From Phycisphaerae bacterium (GTDB lineage Bacteria > Planctomycetota > Phycisphaerae > Sedimentisphaerales > Anaerobacaceae): a stretch of 64,000 nt of DNA. The translations under genes and the position numbers were made by a program. Positions 33,838-43,469 of the stretch are shown one piece after another (positions within the stretch are counted from its first letter, which is position 1; each line of letters opens with the position of its first letter). The DNA is taken from the NCBI GenBank assembly GCA_028714255.1, contig JAQTMR010000006.1, positions 62,001 through 126,000 of the forward strand, read 5' to 3'. The notes below the pieces were generated by a model. That model made no database searches and was not told the origin of the DNA. It was given only the letters and a program-made list of their open reading frames with translations.

Positions 33838-36800
33838 ATGGCAAGTAAAGGATTTACGCATCTTCATCTGCACAGTCAATATTCGCTGCTCGATGGCGCG
33901 ATACCCTTTGACAGATTGCTCAACCGCTGCAAGCAGTTGGAAATGAACGCTGTGGCCGTTACCGACCACGGCAACATGTTCGGCGCGGTCGAATTCTACA
34001 CAAAAGCAACGGCCCTTCACATTAAACCGATACTCGGTATTGAAGCATATATCGCGCCGCGCAGCAGGCTCGACAAACAAAAAAGCAGTATCACCGATGC
34101 ATCTTTTCACCTGGTCCTTTTAGCAGAAAACAACGCCGGTTATCAAAACCTTTTAAAGCTGGCAAGTATCGGCTTTACTGAAGGATTTTACTATCGCCCG
34201 AGAATCGACAAGGAAATCCTCGCCGAGCTGAACGCCGGGTTGATAGCCACCTCGGCGTGTGTTAAAGGCGAGCTTGCTACGCTTTTGGCAAGAGGCGATG
34301 AAAAGGCAGCCTTTGCAGCGGCGGAGAGCTACGCAAAAATATTCGGCACCGACAGATTCTTCATTGAACTGCAAAGTCATGAAAACGACGACCCGCATCT
34401 CAACGAGGCATTGATAAACCTTGCGGGGAAAATGGGACTGCCGCTGGTCGCAACCAACGACGTTCATTTTTTGCAGGAAGATGACTGGGAGGCACACAAC
34501 TGTTTATGCTGTATAAGCACGGGCAAGAATGCTGACGACCCCAGCCGAATGATTTATCCGAAAGACCTTTTCTTCAAAAACGCTGAACAGATGCGGTCGC
34601 TCTTCGGTGAGGTTGGAGTCGAGGCCTGCGACAATACGCTGGCGATAGCCGAGCGTTGTAACGTAGAGCTTGATTTGAAGACTCGTCATGCTCCCCGCTT
34701 CCAGCCTCCGGACGGGACAACAGCCGAGAAGTTTCTCACTAACTTATGTTACAAACAGGCCGAGCGGATATACGGCGGGATTACGGACAAAATAAAAGAA
34801 CGGCTCGACAGGGAGCTGGAAGTAATCGAATCGAAGGGTTTTGCCAGCTATTTTCTTATCGTCTGGGACTTCTGCAATTATGCGCACGAAAACAATATCC
34901 CCGCAGGCGCAAGAGGCAGCGGAGTAGGGACACTTGTCGGGTACTGTCTGGGATTGTGCAACGTTGACCCGATTCGATACGATTTGCTATTCGAGCGATT
35001 TATGGACCCGCAGCGCAACGAACTGCCTGATATCGATATCGACATCTGCCAAGTCGGGCGGAGCAAAATCATCGACTACGTCCGGCAGAAATACGGCCAC
35101 GTTGCGCAAATTATAACATTCGGAACAATGAAGGCCCGCGCCGTTATCCGTGACATCTGCAGGGTGCTCGGTGTACCCTTGAGCGAGGCCGATATGCTGG
35201 CCAAGCTTATCCCCGACTCGCTCGGTATGACGCTGGACAAGGCGCTGAATACTGAGCCGAAATTAAAACAGGCTTACGAACAAAACGAGCAAACCAGAAG
35301 AGTAATCGATATCTGCAAAAGGCTCGAGGGCCTTACCCGCCACGCGTCCGTTCACGCAGCCGGGGTTGTCATCGCCGACGAGCCATTGACCAATTTCATA
35401 CCCGTCTATAAGGCGCCCGGCTCCGAGGACATAATAACGCAGTACGAAGGGCCTATGGTTGAAAAAGTCGGGCTGTTGAAGATGGACTTTTTGGGTTTGA
35501 AGACGCTAAGCGTTTTGGAGCGCAGCAGGGAATTAGTCGCCAAACTCCACAATAAAGTTATCGACTTCGAAAAACTCGATTTCAGCGACCAGAAGGTTTT
35601 TAAGCTATTTTCCAACGGCAAAACAAAGGGAGTTTTCCAGTTCGAGTCCGGCGGGATGCAGGATTTGCTGATGAAGATGAAGCCCGACAGAATCGAAGAC
35701 CTCATCGCCGCGAACGCGCTGTATCGGCCCGGCCCGATGATACTAATCCCGGACTATGTCGAGCGAAAGCACGGCGCGAAATGGAAGCTGCCGCACCCGA
35801 TTATGAACGAAATCCTCGATGAGACCTACGGCATTATGGTCTATCAGGAACAGGTGATGCGGATTTGCAATCGACTCGGTGACATACCGCTGCGGGAGGC
35901 CTACGGTTTAATCAAGGCGATAAGCAAGAAGAAAGCGAAAACCATCGCCAAGGAAAAAGAGAGATTCATCACGGGCTGTACGAGTAAAGGCCTGACAAAA
36001 AATCAGGCGCAGCAGATTTTCGAATTTATCGAGCGATTCGCCGGCTACGGCTTCAACAAGAGCCATTCGACGCGCTACGCGGTCATCGCATACCAGACGG
36101 CTTATATGAAGACCTATTGGCCTATCGAATATATGGCGGCTTTGCTGACTTACGAAATGGGTGACACCGACAAGGTCGTCAGTTATATCGCTGAGTGCAA
36201 AGCGATGGGAGTCGAGGTGCTTGCGCCGGACATCAACGAAAGCGGGGTCGATTTTACGCCTCTTTACAAAGGTCACGGCGAGGACAAAAAGGGCGTAGTT
36301 CGCTTCGGTCTGGCGGCGGTCAAAGGTGTCGGCGGAAAAGCGGTCGAGCAAATCATCGCCGCACGGGAAAGAACGGGCAAATTTCAAAGTTTGTTCCACT
36401 TCTGCGAAAACGTAGATTTACGAGCGGCCAACAAACAGGTTCTCGAGGCACTGATAAAATCCGGGGCCTGCGACAAGCTCGGAGGCAGCCGGTCGCAAAT
36501 GCTGGCGGGCCTGGAAAAGGTAATGCAGAACGGTACCACGCTTCAGGCTGACAAGCAAAACGGCCAGATGAACTTTTTCGGCAAGAAAAGCGAATCGGAC
36601 TATTCGAAGGACCATGAGCGTCTGCCGAATGTCGCTCCATGGCCGGAGATGCAGATGCTGGTTTATGAAAAAGAGGTGCTCGGTTTTTATGTCACCAGTA
36701 ATCCATTAAGCCATCATGCCGAGGAGATAGACCTTTATTCAACCTGCGACAGCTCGCAATTAACCGAAGGCACACAGGACAAACAAGTAGTTATCGGCGG

Positions 36801-37290
36801 GCTGATAAGTAAAATCCGATACCATATTACGCAAAAGGGCCGAAACGCAGGGTCGAAAATGGCGGTCTTTGCGCTCGAAGATTTGCAGGGACAGGTCGAG
36901 GTGGTTATGTTTCCGGATACGCTCGATAGTTTCGCAGAATTGCTGGTCAAGGAAGCGATTGTATTCGTAAAAGGGAAGCTCGATTACAGAAGGGAAAAGC
37001 CTAATATCATCGCTACGGAATTAATAGCTCTCGAGCAGGTCAGGGAAAAATTAGCCGCGAAGGTACGGATAAGGCTGGACGCAAAAGACGTTACCAAAGA
37101 AAAGGTGGCTGCGATAAAAAGCATCTGCGAGCATCACAGGGGACAAAGCCCTGTTTACTTAGCGGTGACAACCGACAGGGGCAAGGTTTATGCGACCGCT
37201 GACAAGGGTCTTAGCGTAAATCCGGATTTGGAATTTTGCAGAAAAATCCGGCAACTTGTCGGCAACGAAAACTTCCATCTGGCAAAATAG
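33838..37290 (+). CDS. dnaE: DNA polymerase III alpha subunit
   Basis: A 1150-residue C-family replicative polymerase of DnaE1 type. The N-terminal PHP domain keeps its metal motifs (FTHLHLHSQYSLLDGA, AVAVTDHGNMFGA, TNDVHFLQEDD), so a PHP activity is possible. The palm has the aspartates in ELPDIDIDICQVGR, fingers and thumb follow, and the C-terminal OB region is VVIGGLISKIRYHITQKGRNAGSKMAVFALEDLQG. Zinc-type and beta-binding features are not separately resolved. It heads a plus-strand run with tmk and holB. Confidence 0.97.
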   Translation: MASKGFTHLHLHSQYSLLDGAIPFDRLLNRCKQLEMNAVAVTDHGNMFGAVEFYTKATALHIKPILGIEAYIAPRSRLDKQKSSITDASFHLVLLAENNAGYQNLLKLASIGFTEGFYYRPRIDKEILAELNAGLIATSACVKGELATLLARGDEKAAFAAAESYAKIFGTDRFFIELQSHENDDPHLNEALINLAGKMGLPLVATNDVHFLQEDDWEAHNCLCCISTGKNADDPSRMIYPKDLFFKNAEQMRSLFGEVGVEACDNTLAIAERCNVELDLKTRHAPRFQPPDGTTAEKFLTNLCYKQAERIYGGITDKIKERLDRELEVIESKGFASYFLIVWDFCNYAHENNIPAGARGSGVGTLVGYCLGLCNVDPIRYDLLFERFMDPQRNELPDIDIDICQVGRSKIIDYVRQKYGHVAQIITFGTMKARAVIRDICRVLGVPLSEADMLAKLIPDSLGMTLDKALNTEPKLKQAYEQNEQTRRVIDICKRLEGLTRHASVHAAGVVIADEPLTNFIPVYKAPGSEDIITQYEGPMVEKVGLLKMDFLGLKTLSVLERSRELVAKLHNKVIDFEKLDFSDQKVFKLFSNGKTKGVFQFESGGMQDLLMKMKPDRIEDLIAANALYRPGPMILIPDYVERKHGAKWKLPHPIMNEILDETYGIMVYQEQVMRICNRLGDIPLREAYGLIKAISKKKAKTIAKEKERFITGCTSKGLTKNQAQQIFEFIERFAGYGFNKSHSTRYAVIAYQTAYMKTYWPIEYMAALLTYEMGDTDKVVSYIAECKAMGVEVLAPDINESGVDFTPLYKGHGEDKKGVVRFGLAAVKGVGGKAVEQIIAARERTGKFQSLFHFCENVDLRAANKQVLEALIKSGACDKLGGSRSQMLAGLEKVMQNGTTLQADKQNGQMNFFGKKSESDYSKDHERLPNVAPWPEMQMLVYEKEVLGFYVTSNPLSHHAEEIDLYSTCDSSQLTEGTQDKQVVIGGLISKIRYHITQKGRNAGSKMAVFALEDLQGQVEVVMFPDTLDSFAELLVKEAIVFVKGKLDYRREKPNIIATELIALEQVREKLAAKVRIRLDAKDVTKEKVAAIKSICEHHRGQSPVYLAVTTDRGKVYATADKGLSVNPDLEFCRKIRQLVGNENFHLAK

Positions 37291-37307
37291 AAACTTTCGG
37301 TGATTAA

Positions 37308-37928
37308 GTGAAAAATAAATTATCAGGGAAATTCATAGTTATTGACGGGCCGGACGGCTGCGGGAAGACTGCGCAGACGAAACTGCTGGTCGATTGGCTC
37401 AAAAAACAAAATGTCGCGGTCGAGACATTCCGCGAGCCTGGCGCAACTGCTATCGGCGAGAAAATCCGTCAAATTCTGCTTAATCCCGAACATATCGCAA
37501 TGACTGCCGCAGCGGAAGTGATGCTGTATATGGCGGCGAGGGTTCAGCTTTGGCAGGAGAAAATTAAACCCGCGTTAAAAGAAAATAAATGCGTCGTTAC
37601 TGACAGGTGGCTTTCGAGTACCTGTGCTTATCAGGGTTTTGCCGGCGGACTAACAATAGAAGCGGTCACAAAAATGGCGGAAGACTGCCTCGAAAAGCCC
37701 TGGCCCGATTTGACGATAATTCTCGACGCTGATTCGGAGACGGCGGCAAAGAGGCTCAAGAAGACTTTAGACCGGATGGAGCAAAAAGGCGAAGGCTATC
37801 ATAAAAAAGTCCGCGAAGGATTTTTGAAATTAGCCGAGGGAAGAAGTGATTTTGCCGTCATTGATTCTGCCGATGATATTGAAACCGTACATAAAAAAAT
37901 AATCAACTCTATTGAAAAGATGTTTTAG
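37308..37928 (+). CDS. tmk: Thymidylate kinase
   Basis: 206 residues. The P-loop is GPDGCGKTAQTKLL, the DR(Y/W) motif reads CVVTDRWLSST, and TFREPGAT is the second Arg/Glu site. Start is GTG. It phosphorylates dTMP to dTDP. It is 17 bases after dnaE and 6 bases before holB, a compact replication-related order. Confidence 0.93.
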   Translation: MKNKLSGKFIVIDGPDGCGKTAQTKLLVDWLKKQNVAVETFREPGATAIGEKIRQILLNPEHIAMTAAAEVMLYMAARVQLWQEKIKPALKENKCVVTDRWLSSTCAYQGFAGGLTIEAVTKMAEDCLEKPWPDLTIILDADSETAAKRLKKTLDRMEQKGEGYHKKVREGFLKLAEGRSDFAVIDSADDIETVHKKIINSIEKMF

Positions 37929-37934
37929 CACGCG

Positions 37935-39047
37935 ATGTCACTTAAAGAGATTTTTTGTCAGGACAATGCGATTTCGATTCTGCAAAGAGGTTTTGCTGCG
38001 GACAAGATGCCTCACGCATACATTTTTGCAGGCGCCGAGGGCGTTGGCAAATTCAAGGCCGCACGGGAATGGGCGAAGATGCTGCTTTGCGAAAAGCCTG
38101 TTATAGAAAAAGACTTCGCCGATAGTTGCGGGGCGTGCGAATCCTGCCGATTGTTCGAGGCTGACTCGCATCCGGATTTTAATCTCATCTACAAAGAGCT
38201 GCTCGAATTTACAAAAGACAATAAGGGCAAAAAAACGCCTGTCGATTTGGCGATTGATGTTATCCGCGAATTTCTAATCGAAAAAATATCGACCAAGCCG
38301 ACTTTGTCGAAAAGGAAGGTCTATGTTATCAGCGAAGCCGAGAGACTGAACGCCTCGTCGCAAAACGCGATGCTGAAGGCGCTCGAAGAGCCGCCCGACT
38401 ACTGCACAATTATCCTATTATGTACGCGGACGGAAAGACTTCTTGCCACTACCAAGTCAAGATGCCGGACAATTCGTTTCCTGCGGATAGATACAGAGAA
38501 GATAATCGACCGATTGAAAGAGATGGGGCTCGAAGGGAAAAAGGCGCAATACTTCGCGCAGTTATCGCAGGGCAGTTTGGGGCAAGCCTGCCAGTGGGCC
38601 CGGCTCGAATTGGCTGGTGCGAATATTTACAAGACTAAAAAAGAACTTCTCGGCTCATTGGCGACATATAAACTGGCCGAGTGTTTAACGCTTGCTGAAC
38701 AGCTTTTGGAGAATGGCAAAAAAATCGCCGCCGCGTGGCAGGAGATAGAGAGCGCAACCAGCAAAACGGATATAAACCGCAAGGCGCAGAAAATCCTTAT
38801 CCAAATAATCATATCGGCTTTGCATGACGCGATGAAAATAAATATCGCAGGGCCGCAAACCATCATCAATTCCGACCAGCAAGCGCAAATAAAAAGTATA
38901 GCCGAGCGCTTCAGCAGCGAGCAGTCCGCGGAAAAAATCGCCGACGCCTACAAAACAATGCACTGGATAGAGTCGAACGTCAACGAAAAGCTTATTTTCG
39001 AACAGCTATTGTTAAATCTCGTAGTTTCTGATATAATAAAGGTTTAG
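37935..39047 (+). CDS. holB: DNA polymerase III delta' subunit
   Basis: A 370-residue clamp-loader subunit. It starts KEIFCQDNAISILQRGFAADKMPHAYIFAGAEGVGKFKAA (Walker A-like), has a four-Cys zinc knuckle (DSCGACESC), sensor motifs and a SRC-like TKSRCRTIRFLRI. Delta' is normally not an ATPase but keeps the fold. It follows tmk immediately and precedes the RicT-type gene, the canonical tmk-holB-ricT order. Confidence 0.9.
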   Translation: MSLKEIFCQDNAISILQRGFAADKMPHAYIFAGAEGVGKFKAAREWAKMLLCEKPVIEKDFADSCGACESCRLFEADSHPDFNLIYKELLEFTKDNKGKKTPVDLAIDVIREFLIEKISTKPTLSKRKVYVISEAERLNASSQNAMLKALEEPPDYCTIILLCTRTERLLATTKSRCRTIRFLRIDTEKIIDRLKEMGLEGKKAQYFAQLSQGSLGQACQWARLELAGANIYKTKKELLGSLATYKLAECLTLAEQLLENGKKIAAAWQEIESATSKTDINRKAQKILIQIIISALHDAMKINIAGPQTIINSDQQAQIKSIAERFSSEQSAEKIADAYKTMHWIESNVNEKLIFEQLLLNLVVSDIIKV

Positions 39048-39073
39048 AATTAGAAACAGCGGGATTAACGCAC

Positions 39074-40060
39074 GTGACTGAAATGACAGATACCACGACA
39101 ATAAAGCCCAAACAGGCAAGAAATAAAAAATATATGCTGGTCGGCTACGGCCGAACGAATACGCTCGGCTGGTTCGAGCATCACGAAAGCGATATACCCC
39201 AACTGCCCTGCCGAGTAGTTGTAAAAACCAACAGAGGTCTCGAACTGGGTCATATCGTAGGCCAATCCTGTCCTTACAGGGGCGGGCAATTCAAATTGAG
39301 CAGGGAGCAGCTTAAAAGGTATTTCGACGACAGCGAAATCGACCTTGTCGTCGAAGAGGCCGGCAAATTCATTCGTTACGCAACCGCCGACGATATAAGC
39401 GAAGAAAACCATCTGCGTAAAATTGCAAAAGAAGAGCTGAAATGCTGCAGGAGTTTTGTCAAAGAACTCGGCATGCAGATGAAAATAGTCGATGCAGAAC
39501 ACATATTCGGCGGCGAGCGTCTTATTTTCTACTTTATGTCCGACGGCCGGGTTGACTTCCGCGACCTGGTAAAAAAGATTGCGCGCGAACGCCAGACAAG
39601 AATCGAGATGCGTCAAATCGGCTCACGCGACGAGGCCAAGCTACTCGGTGACGTAGAAAGCTGCGGTCAGGAATGCTGCTGCATAAGGTTTCTCAAGGCC
39701 TTAAAGCCGGTAAATATGCGAATGGCCAAGATGCAAAAGGCAACTCTCGACCCTTCAAAAATTTCGGGGTACTGCGGCAGACTCAAATGCTGCCTGCGGT
39801 ATGAGGACCAAACTTACACCGAGCTTAAAAGGAACCTGCCGAGAAAGAATACCATTGTAAGGACCAAACAGGGCCGCGGAAGAGTCATCGACGCACAGAT
39901 ATTGACTCAACTGATTATGATAGAACTGGAAGACGGCACAAAAATCGCCGTCCCCCTCGAGGAACTCGAAAAAATTACCCCTGCATCAGTTGAAAGGGGC
40001 CGACAGAACGAGGCCCAAAATAACCAAAGCCGGGACGACAAGGAAAGTGAAAAAGAATAG
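39074..40060 (+). CDS. ricT: PSP1-domain protein (RicT/YaaT-like)
   Basis: A 328-residue protein. The PSP1 core has the conserved Cys residues (SCGQECCCIRFLKALKPVNMRMAKMQ; GYCGRLKCCLRYE), as in B. subtilis RicT/YaaT and its Y-complex partners for mRNA maturation. Start is GTG at 39074; ATG at 39083 is an alternative. The C-terminal tail is Asn/Glu/Asp-rich and low complexity. It follows holB, as in many bacteria. Confidence 0.88.
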   Translation: MTEMTDTTTIKPKQARNKKYMLVGYGRTNTLGWFEHHESDIPQLPCRVVVKTNRGLELGHIVGQSCPYRGGQFKLSREQLKRYFDDSEIDLVVEEAGKFIRYATADDISEENHLRKIAKEELKCCRSFVKELGMQMKIVDAEHIFGGERLIFYFMSDGRVDFRDLVKKIARERQTRIEMRQIGSRDEAKLLGDVESCGQECCCIRFLKALKPVNMRMAKMQKATLDPSKISGYCGRLKCCLRYEDQTYTELKRNLPRKNTIVRTKQGRGRVIDAQILTQLIMIELEDGTKIAVPLEELEKITPASVERGRQNEAQNNQSRDDKESEKE

Positions 40061-40108
40061 GCGTTCTCGCCTTCGGCGAAGTCTCGCTAAAGGCGGAAAG
40101 GAAAAGTC

Positions 40109-42109
40109 ATGCCCCGTAAAATTGTAGTAACATCCGCCCTGCCTTATGCAAACGGCCCGATACACATAGGGCACATGGTAGAATATCTTCAGACCGATAT
40201 CTGGGTGCGATTCCAGAAGATGTGCGGCAACAAGTGCCTGTACTTTTGCTCCGATGATACCCACGGCACGCCGATAATGATAAGCGCCCGCGCCGCCGGG
40301 GTAACAGCCGAGCAGCTAATCGAACGCATACATACAGAACATCAGAAGGACTTCAAAGGCTTTCTCGTGGAGTTCGATAATTATTACACAACACACTCAC
40401 CGGAAAACAAACACCTTAGCGAATTAATTTTCAATTCTCTTAATAAGGCCGGGGCAATCGTCAAACGAACTGTCGAACAGAGCTATTGCGAAAGCTGCAA
40501 GATGTTTCTGCCGGACAGATACATTCGCGGCGCCTGTCCCCGCTGCAAAGCTGAGGACCAGTACGGCGACTCCTGCGAGGTCTGCGGCGGAACTTATCAG
40601 CCCACGGACTTAATCGAACCGCACTGCGCAACCTGCTCGAACAAGCCTGTCCGAAAAGAAAGTGAACATTACTTTTTCAAACTCTCCAATTACGAACAAA
40701 AACTCCGCGACCTCATCTCGCAAGGCTACATTCAGCAATCGGTGGCAAACAAACTCGAGGAGTGGTTCAAAACGGGCCTGAGAGACTGGGACATCTCGAG
40801 GGACGGGCCCTATTTCGGTTTCAAAATACCCGGAGAAGAAAATAAGTTTTTCTATGTTTGGCTGGACGCCCCTATCGGGTATATGGCTTCGGCGAAAAAC
40901 TACTGCGACAAAAACGGTTTGGATTTTGATGAGCTCTGGAACGGCCCGGAGAACGAGCTTTATCACTTTATCGGCAAGGACATTACTTATTTCCACGCCC
41001 TTTTCTGGCCAGCGATGCTCATGGGGGCCGGCTTTAAAACCGCCAACAAGCTTTTCATACACGGCTTTTTAACGGTTAACGGCGAAAAGATGAGCAAATC
41101 GCGCGGGACATTTATCAAGGCGAGCACCTATCTGAAGTATCTTAATCCCGAATACCTGCGATACTACTACGCAAGCAAACTGGCAGGCGGCGTCGAAGAT
41201 ATAGATTTGAGCACGGAAGATTTTATAAACAAAATCAATTCTGATTTGGTCGGAAAGCTCGCGAACCTCGCTTCGCGCTCGGTCCCGATGATTACAAAAA
41301 AATTCGCCGGCCAGCTCGGGCGATTAGACGACCAGGGCAGAGGATTAATAGAAAAGCTCGCCGCTGCCGATGCACAAATTATAGAAAACTATGAAAGCCT
41401 GAACTACGCCGCCGCAGTGCGAACTATTGCCTCGCTGGCGGACGAGGCGAACCGATACGTGGAACAGAACCAGCCCTGGGCGACCGTGAAAACCGATTTG
41501 GAAAAAACACAAACGACCCTTACGGTGATAATAAACGCGGTTAAAATATTGACGATTTACTTAAAACCCATCCTGCCCGACTACGCAAAGAAGGTGCAGG
41601 AATGTCTCGATGTCGGAGAGCAAAATTTCGCGGATGTCAAAACGATGCTGGAAGGCCATAAAATAAACGATTACCCGCGATTAGTCGAAAGAATTGACGA
41701 AGAAAAGGTAAAAGCGATGATAGAAGAAAGCAAAGAAAGCCAGAGTCCCCAGCCGACGGTTAACCTGACCGAGGCGATTAAGCCGGAATGCACTATCGAC
41801 GATTTTGCAAAGATAGATTTGCGAGTCGCAAAGGTTGTAAAGGCCGAGAAGGTCGAAGGTGCGGATAAACTTCTGCACCTCGAACTGGATATCGGAGGGA
41901 TAACGAAAAACGTTTTTGCAGGTATCGCACAGGCGTATCAACCAGAGCAGCTCCTCGGCAGACTGGTTGTCTGTGTCGCGAACCTTCGGCCTCGTAAAAT
42001 GAAATTCGGCGTATCGGAAGGAATGATTCTGGCATCCGGAGCCGGGGGCAAAGAGATTTTTATGCTCTCCGTCGATTCCGGAGCAGTACCCGGCCAGACT
42101 GTACACTGA
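40109..42109 (+). CDS. metG: Methionyl-tRNA synthetase
   Basis: A 666-residue class I synthetase. The HIGH-like YANGPIHIGHMVEYLQ, zinc-binding domain with CESCKMFLPDRYIRGACPRC and CEVCGGTYQP...HCATC, and the KMSKSRG loop are all present. The C-terminal 110 residues form an EMAP-II-like tRNA-binding domain (IDLRVAKVVKAEKVEGADKLLHLELDIGG...NLRPRKMKFGVSEGMILASG). It is the long two-domain MetG. Confidence 0.96.
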   Translation: MPRKIVVTSALPYANGPIHIGHMVEYLQTDIWVRFQKMCGNKCLYFCSDDTHGTPIMISARAAGVTAEQLIERIHTEHQKDFKGFLVEFDNYYTTHSPENKHLSELIFNSLNKAGAIVKRTVEQSYCESCKMFLPDRYIRGACPRCKAEDQYGDSCEVCGGTYQPTDLIEPHCATCSNKPVRKESEHYFFKLSNYEQKLRDLISQGYIQQSVANKLEEWFKTGLRDWDISRDGPYFGFKIPGEENKFFYVWLDAPIGYMASAKNYCDKNGLDFDELWNGPENELYHFIGKDITYFHALFWPAMLMGAGFKTANKLFIHGFLTVNGEKMSKSRGTFIKASTYLKYLNPEYLRYYYASKLAGGVEDIDLSTEDFINKINSDLVGKLANLASRSVPMITKKFAGQLGRLDDQGRGLIEKLAAADAQIIENYESLNYAAAVRTIASLADEANRYVEQNQPWATVKTDLEKTQTTLTVIINAVKILTIYLKPILPDYAKKVQECLDVGEQNFADVKTMLEGHKINDYPRLVERIDEEKVKAMIEESKESQSPQPTVNLTEAIKPECTIDDFAKIDLRVAKVVKAEKVEGADKLLHLELDIGGITKNVFAGIAQAYQPEQLLGRLVVCVANLRPRKMKFGVSEGMILASGAGGKEIFMLSVDSGAVPGQTVH

Positions 42110-42141
42110 TTAAAATTAGCCACGTTTTTGCGGCAGGAAAA

Positions 42142-42495
42142 ATGAAAACAAAATTGGAAGATATTGCCAAAGAAGACGGTCGATTCGGCGCGGCAGCTCT
42201 GAAGTTCGTTTATGAAGGGCTTGGCTACACCGCGAAAAAAATCCCCACCGAGCCGAGCCATATCACCGGGCAAACCCTTTGCGAGGGACTGAGGAAGCTG
42301 GCCCTTGAAAAATGGGGCAGGCTGGCAATGCTGACATTAAATACCTGGAACATAAAAACAACACGCGATTTCGGTGAAATTGTTTATCTGATGATAAAAT
42401 ACAAGTGGATGAGCGCCCAGCCTACCGATTCAATCGACGATTTCAATAACGTCTATGATTTCAAAACCGCGTTCAAAGACCAGTTTCAATTCTAA
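42142..42495 (+). CDS. Minf_1886 family protein
   Basis: A 117-residue protein matching the Minf_1886 family found mostly in Planctomycetes and Verrucomicrobia: DGRFGAAALKFVYEGLGYT, HITGQTLCEGLRKLALEKWGRLAMLTLNTWNI, TRDFGEIVYLMI and an IDDFNNVYDFKTAF end. No enzymatic motif is known. It is 32 bases downstream of metG on the same strand. Confidence 0.8.
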   Translation: MKTKLEDIAKEDGRFGAAALKFVYEGLGYTAKKIPTEPSHITGQTLCEGLRKLALEKWGRLAMLTLNTWNIKTTRDFGEIVYLMIKYKWMSAQPTDSIDDFNNVYDFKTAFKDQFQF

Positions 42496-42504
42496 TATCC
42501 ACAG

Positions 42505-43101
42505 TTATTTTTTGCGTTTTTTTAAGAGCATTGCGCCGAGCGCGAGTAGAAAGAACGTGGCTGGCTCTGGGGTGGAAATCATAAGTTCAACATTGTTCAA
42601 GGTGCCGATGTCGTAGTCCCACATATCGTAAACCTGCAGGTGCCAGGGGCCGAAGGCGTCCTCGCCGTCGAATTCGGAAAGTTCGTAAGATTCAACGGGT
42701 CTGAACCGGCCGGTGAAAGGCGGAGAGGCATCTTTAATGGATAGTGTTGCTTCGTCGTCAAATATAGTATTCATGTAATTTACGCCGACGAAAAATTCCT
42801 TGTAAGGGTTATACATATTGAGGCAGATTTTTGTGCCGGCGGGGCTTTGCAGGAAGATTTGCAAATCGAATACGTTGGTGTGCGTCAAGCTTATGCCAAT
42901 ATCAAGGTCGTGGATAGTAAGATGGTCGGGGACATTTATGATTGCATCTGTCATCCGTCCTTTGCTGATGTATGGGTCGCTTTTGTTTGGTTCGGGTATC
43001 GGCAGATTAAAGCTGCCGCTGTAGATATGAACAGTGCCCAGACAATTAGCGCTACCCCAGGCCCCCGCCATTATGACGAGCATCACACCAATTCGTTGCA
43101 C
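42505..43101 (-). CDS. PEP-CTERM protein with a proprotein-convertase-type P domain
   Basis: 198 residues. A signal peptide (MLVIMAGAWGSANC) leads to a beta-rich P/homoB-like domain (MTDAIINVPDHLTIHDLDIGISLTHTNVFDLQIFLQSPAGT...WHLQVYDMWDYDIGTLNNVELMI), ending in STPEPATFFLLALGAMLLKKRKK, a PEP-CTERM sorting signal with the PEP motif, span and basic end. It should be processed by exosortase and exported. An N-terminal fragment of a related gene is immediately upstream. Confidence 0.8.
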   Translation of the reverse strand: MQRIGVMLVIMAGAWGSANCLGTVHIYSGSFNLPIPEPNKSDPYISKGRMTDAIINVPDHLTIHDLDIGISLTHTNVFDLQIFLQSPAGTKICLNMYNPYKEFFVGVNYMNTIFDDEATLSIKDASPPFTGRFRPVESYELSEFDGEDAFGPWHLQVYDMWDYDIGTLNNVELMISTPEPATFFLLALGAMLLKKRKK

Positions 43102-43322
43102 TATTTCGCGAACGTTCCCTGCCGGCCCGGCGGCAAATTCTGATAAACAACCCCCGCCCTATTAAATCCATACCTGCCCCGCTGCGACTCGGCGGGGATT
43201 GGCAGATTAAAACCACTGGTGAAAATATGAATATGGAAGGGAAAACAAATGGAATGAAAAACCATCACAAGGGAAAAGGCCATAACTATTCCTGTCGCAG
43301 AGCTTCGAGTATCCACATTCAC
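43101..43322 (-). pseudogene. N-terminal remnant of a tandem copy of the P-domain PEP-CTERM gene
   Basis: The frame reads ...GIVMAFSLVMVFHSIC as a degraded signal peptide, then FPFHIHIFTSGFNLPIPAES. This matches TVHIYSGSFNLPIPEPN at the N-terminus of the intact gene at 42505-43101. After about 50 residues similarity is lost and the frame ends at 43101, so the P domain and the PEP-CTERM tail are gone. It is a truncated tandem duplicate; residual DNA similarity is seen in ...GGCAGATTAAA...ATATGAA... of both copies. Confidence 0.6.
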
Positions 43323-43469
43323 ACTTCAAAAAGTAATAATTGGAAACCGAATCTCTCGCCTCTTCCGCGGAAAATTATATCTTCTCGAACGCAAAAGTCA
43401 AGCAAAAAATGGGGTTTTGGGGCAGGTGTTTTTATCGCTGAGCGGGTGTTAGTAACCAGCCGATTGGTT

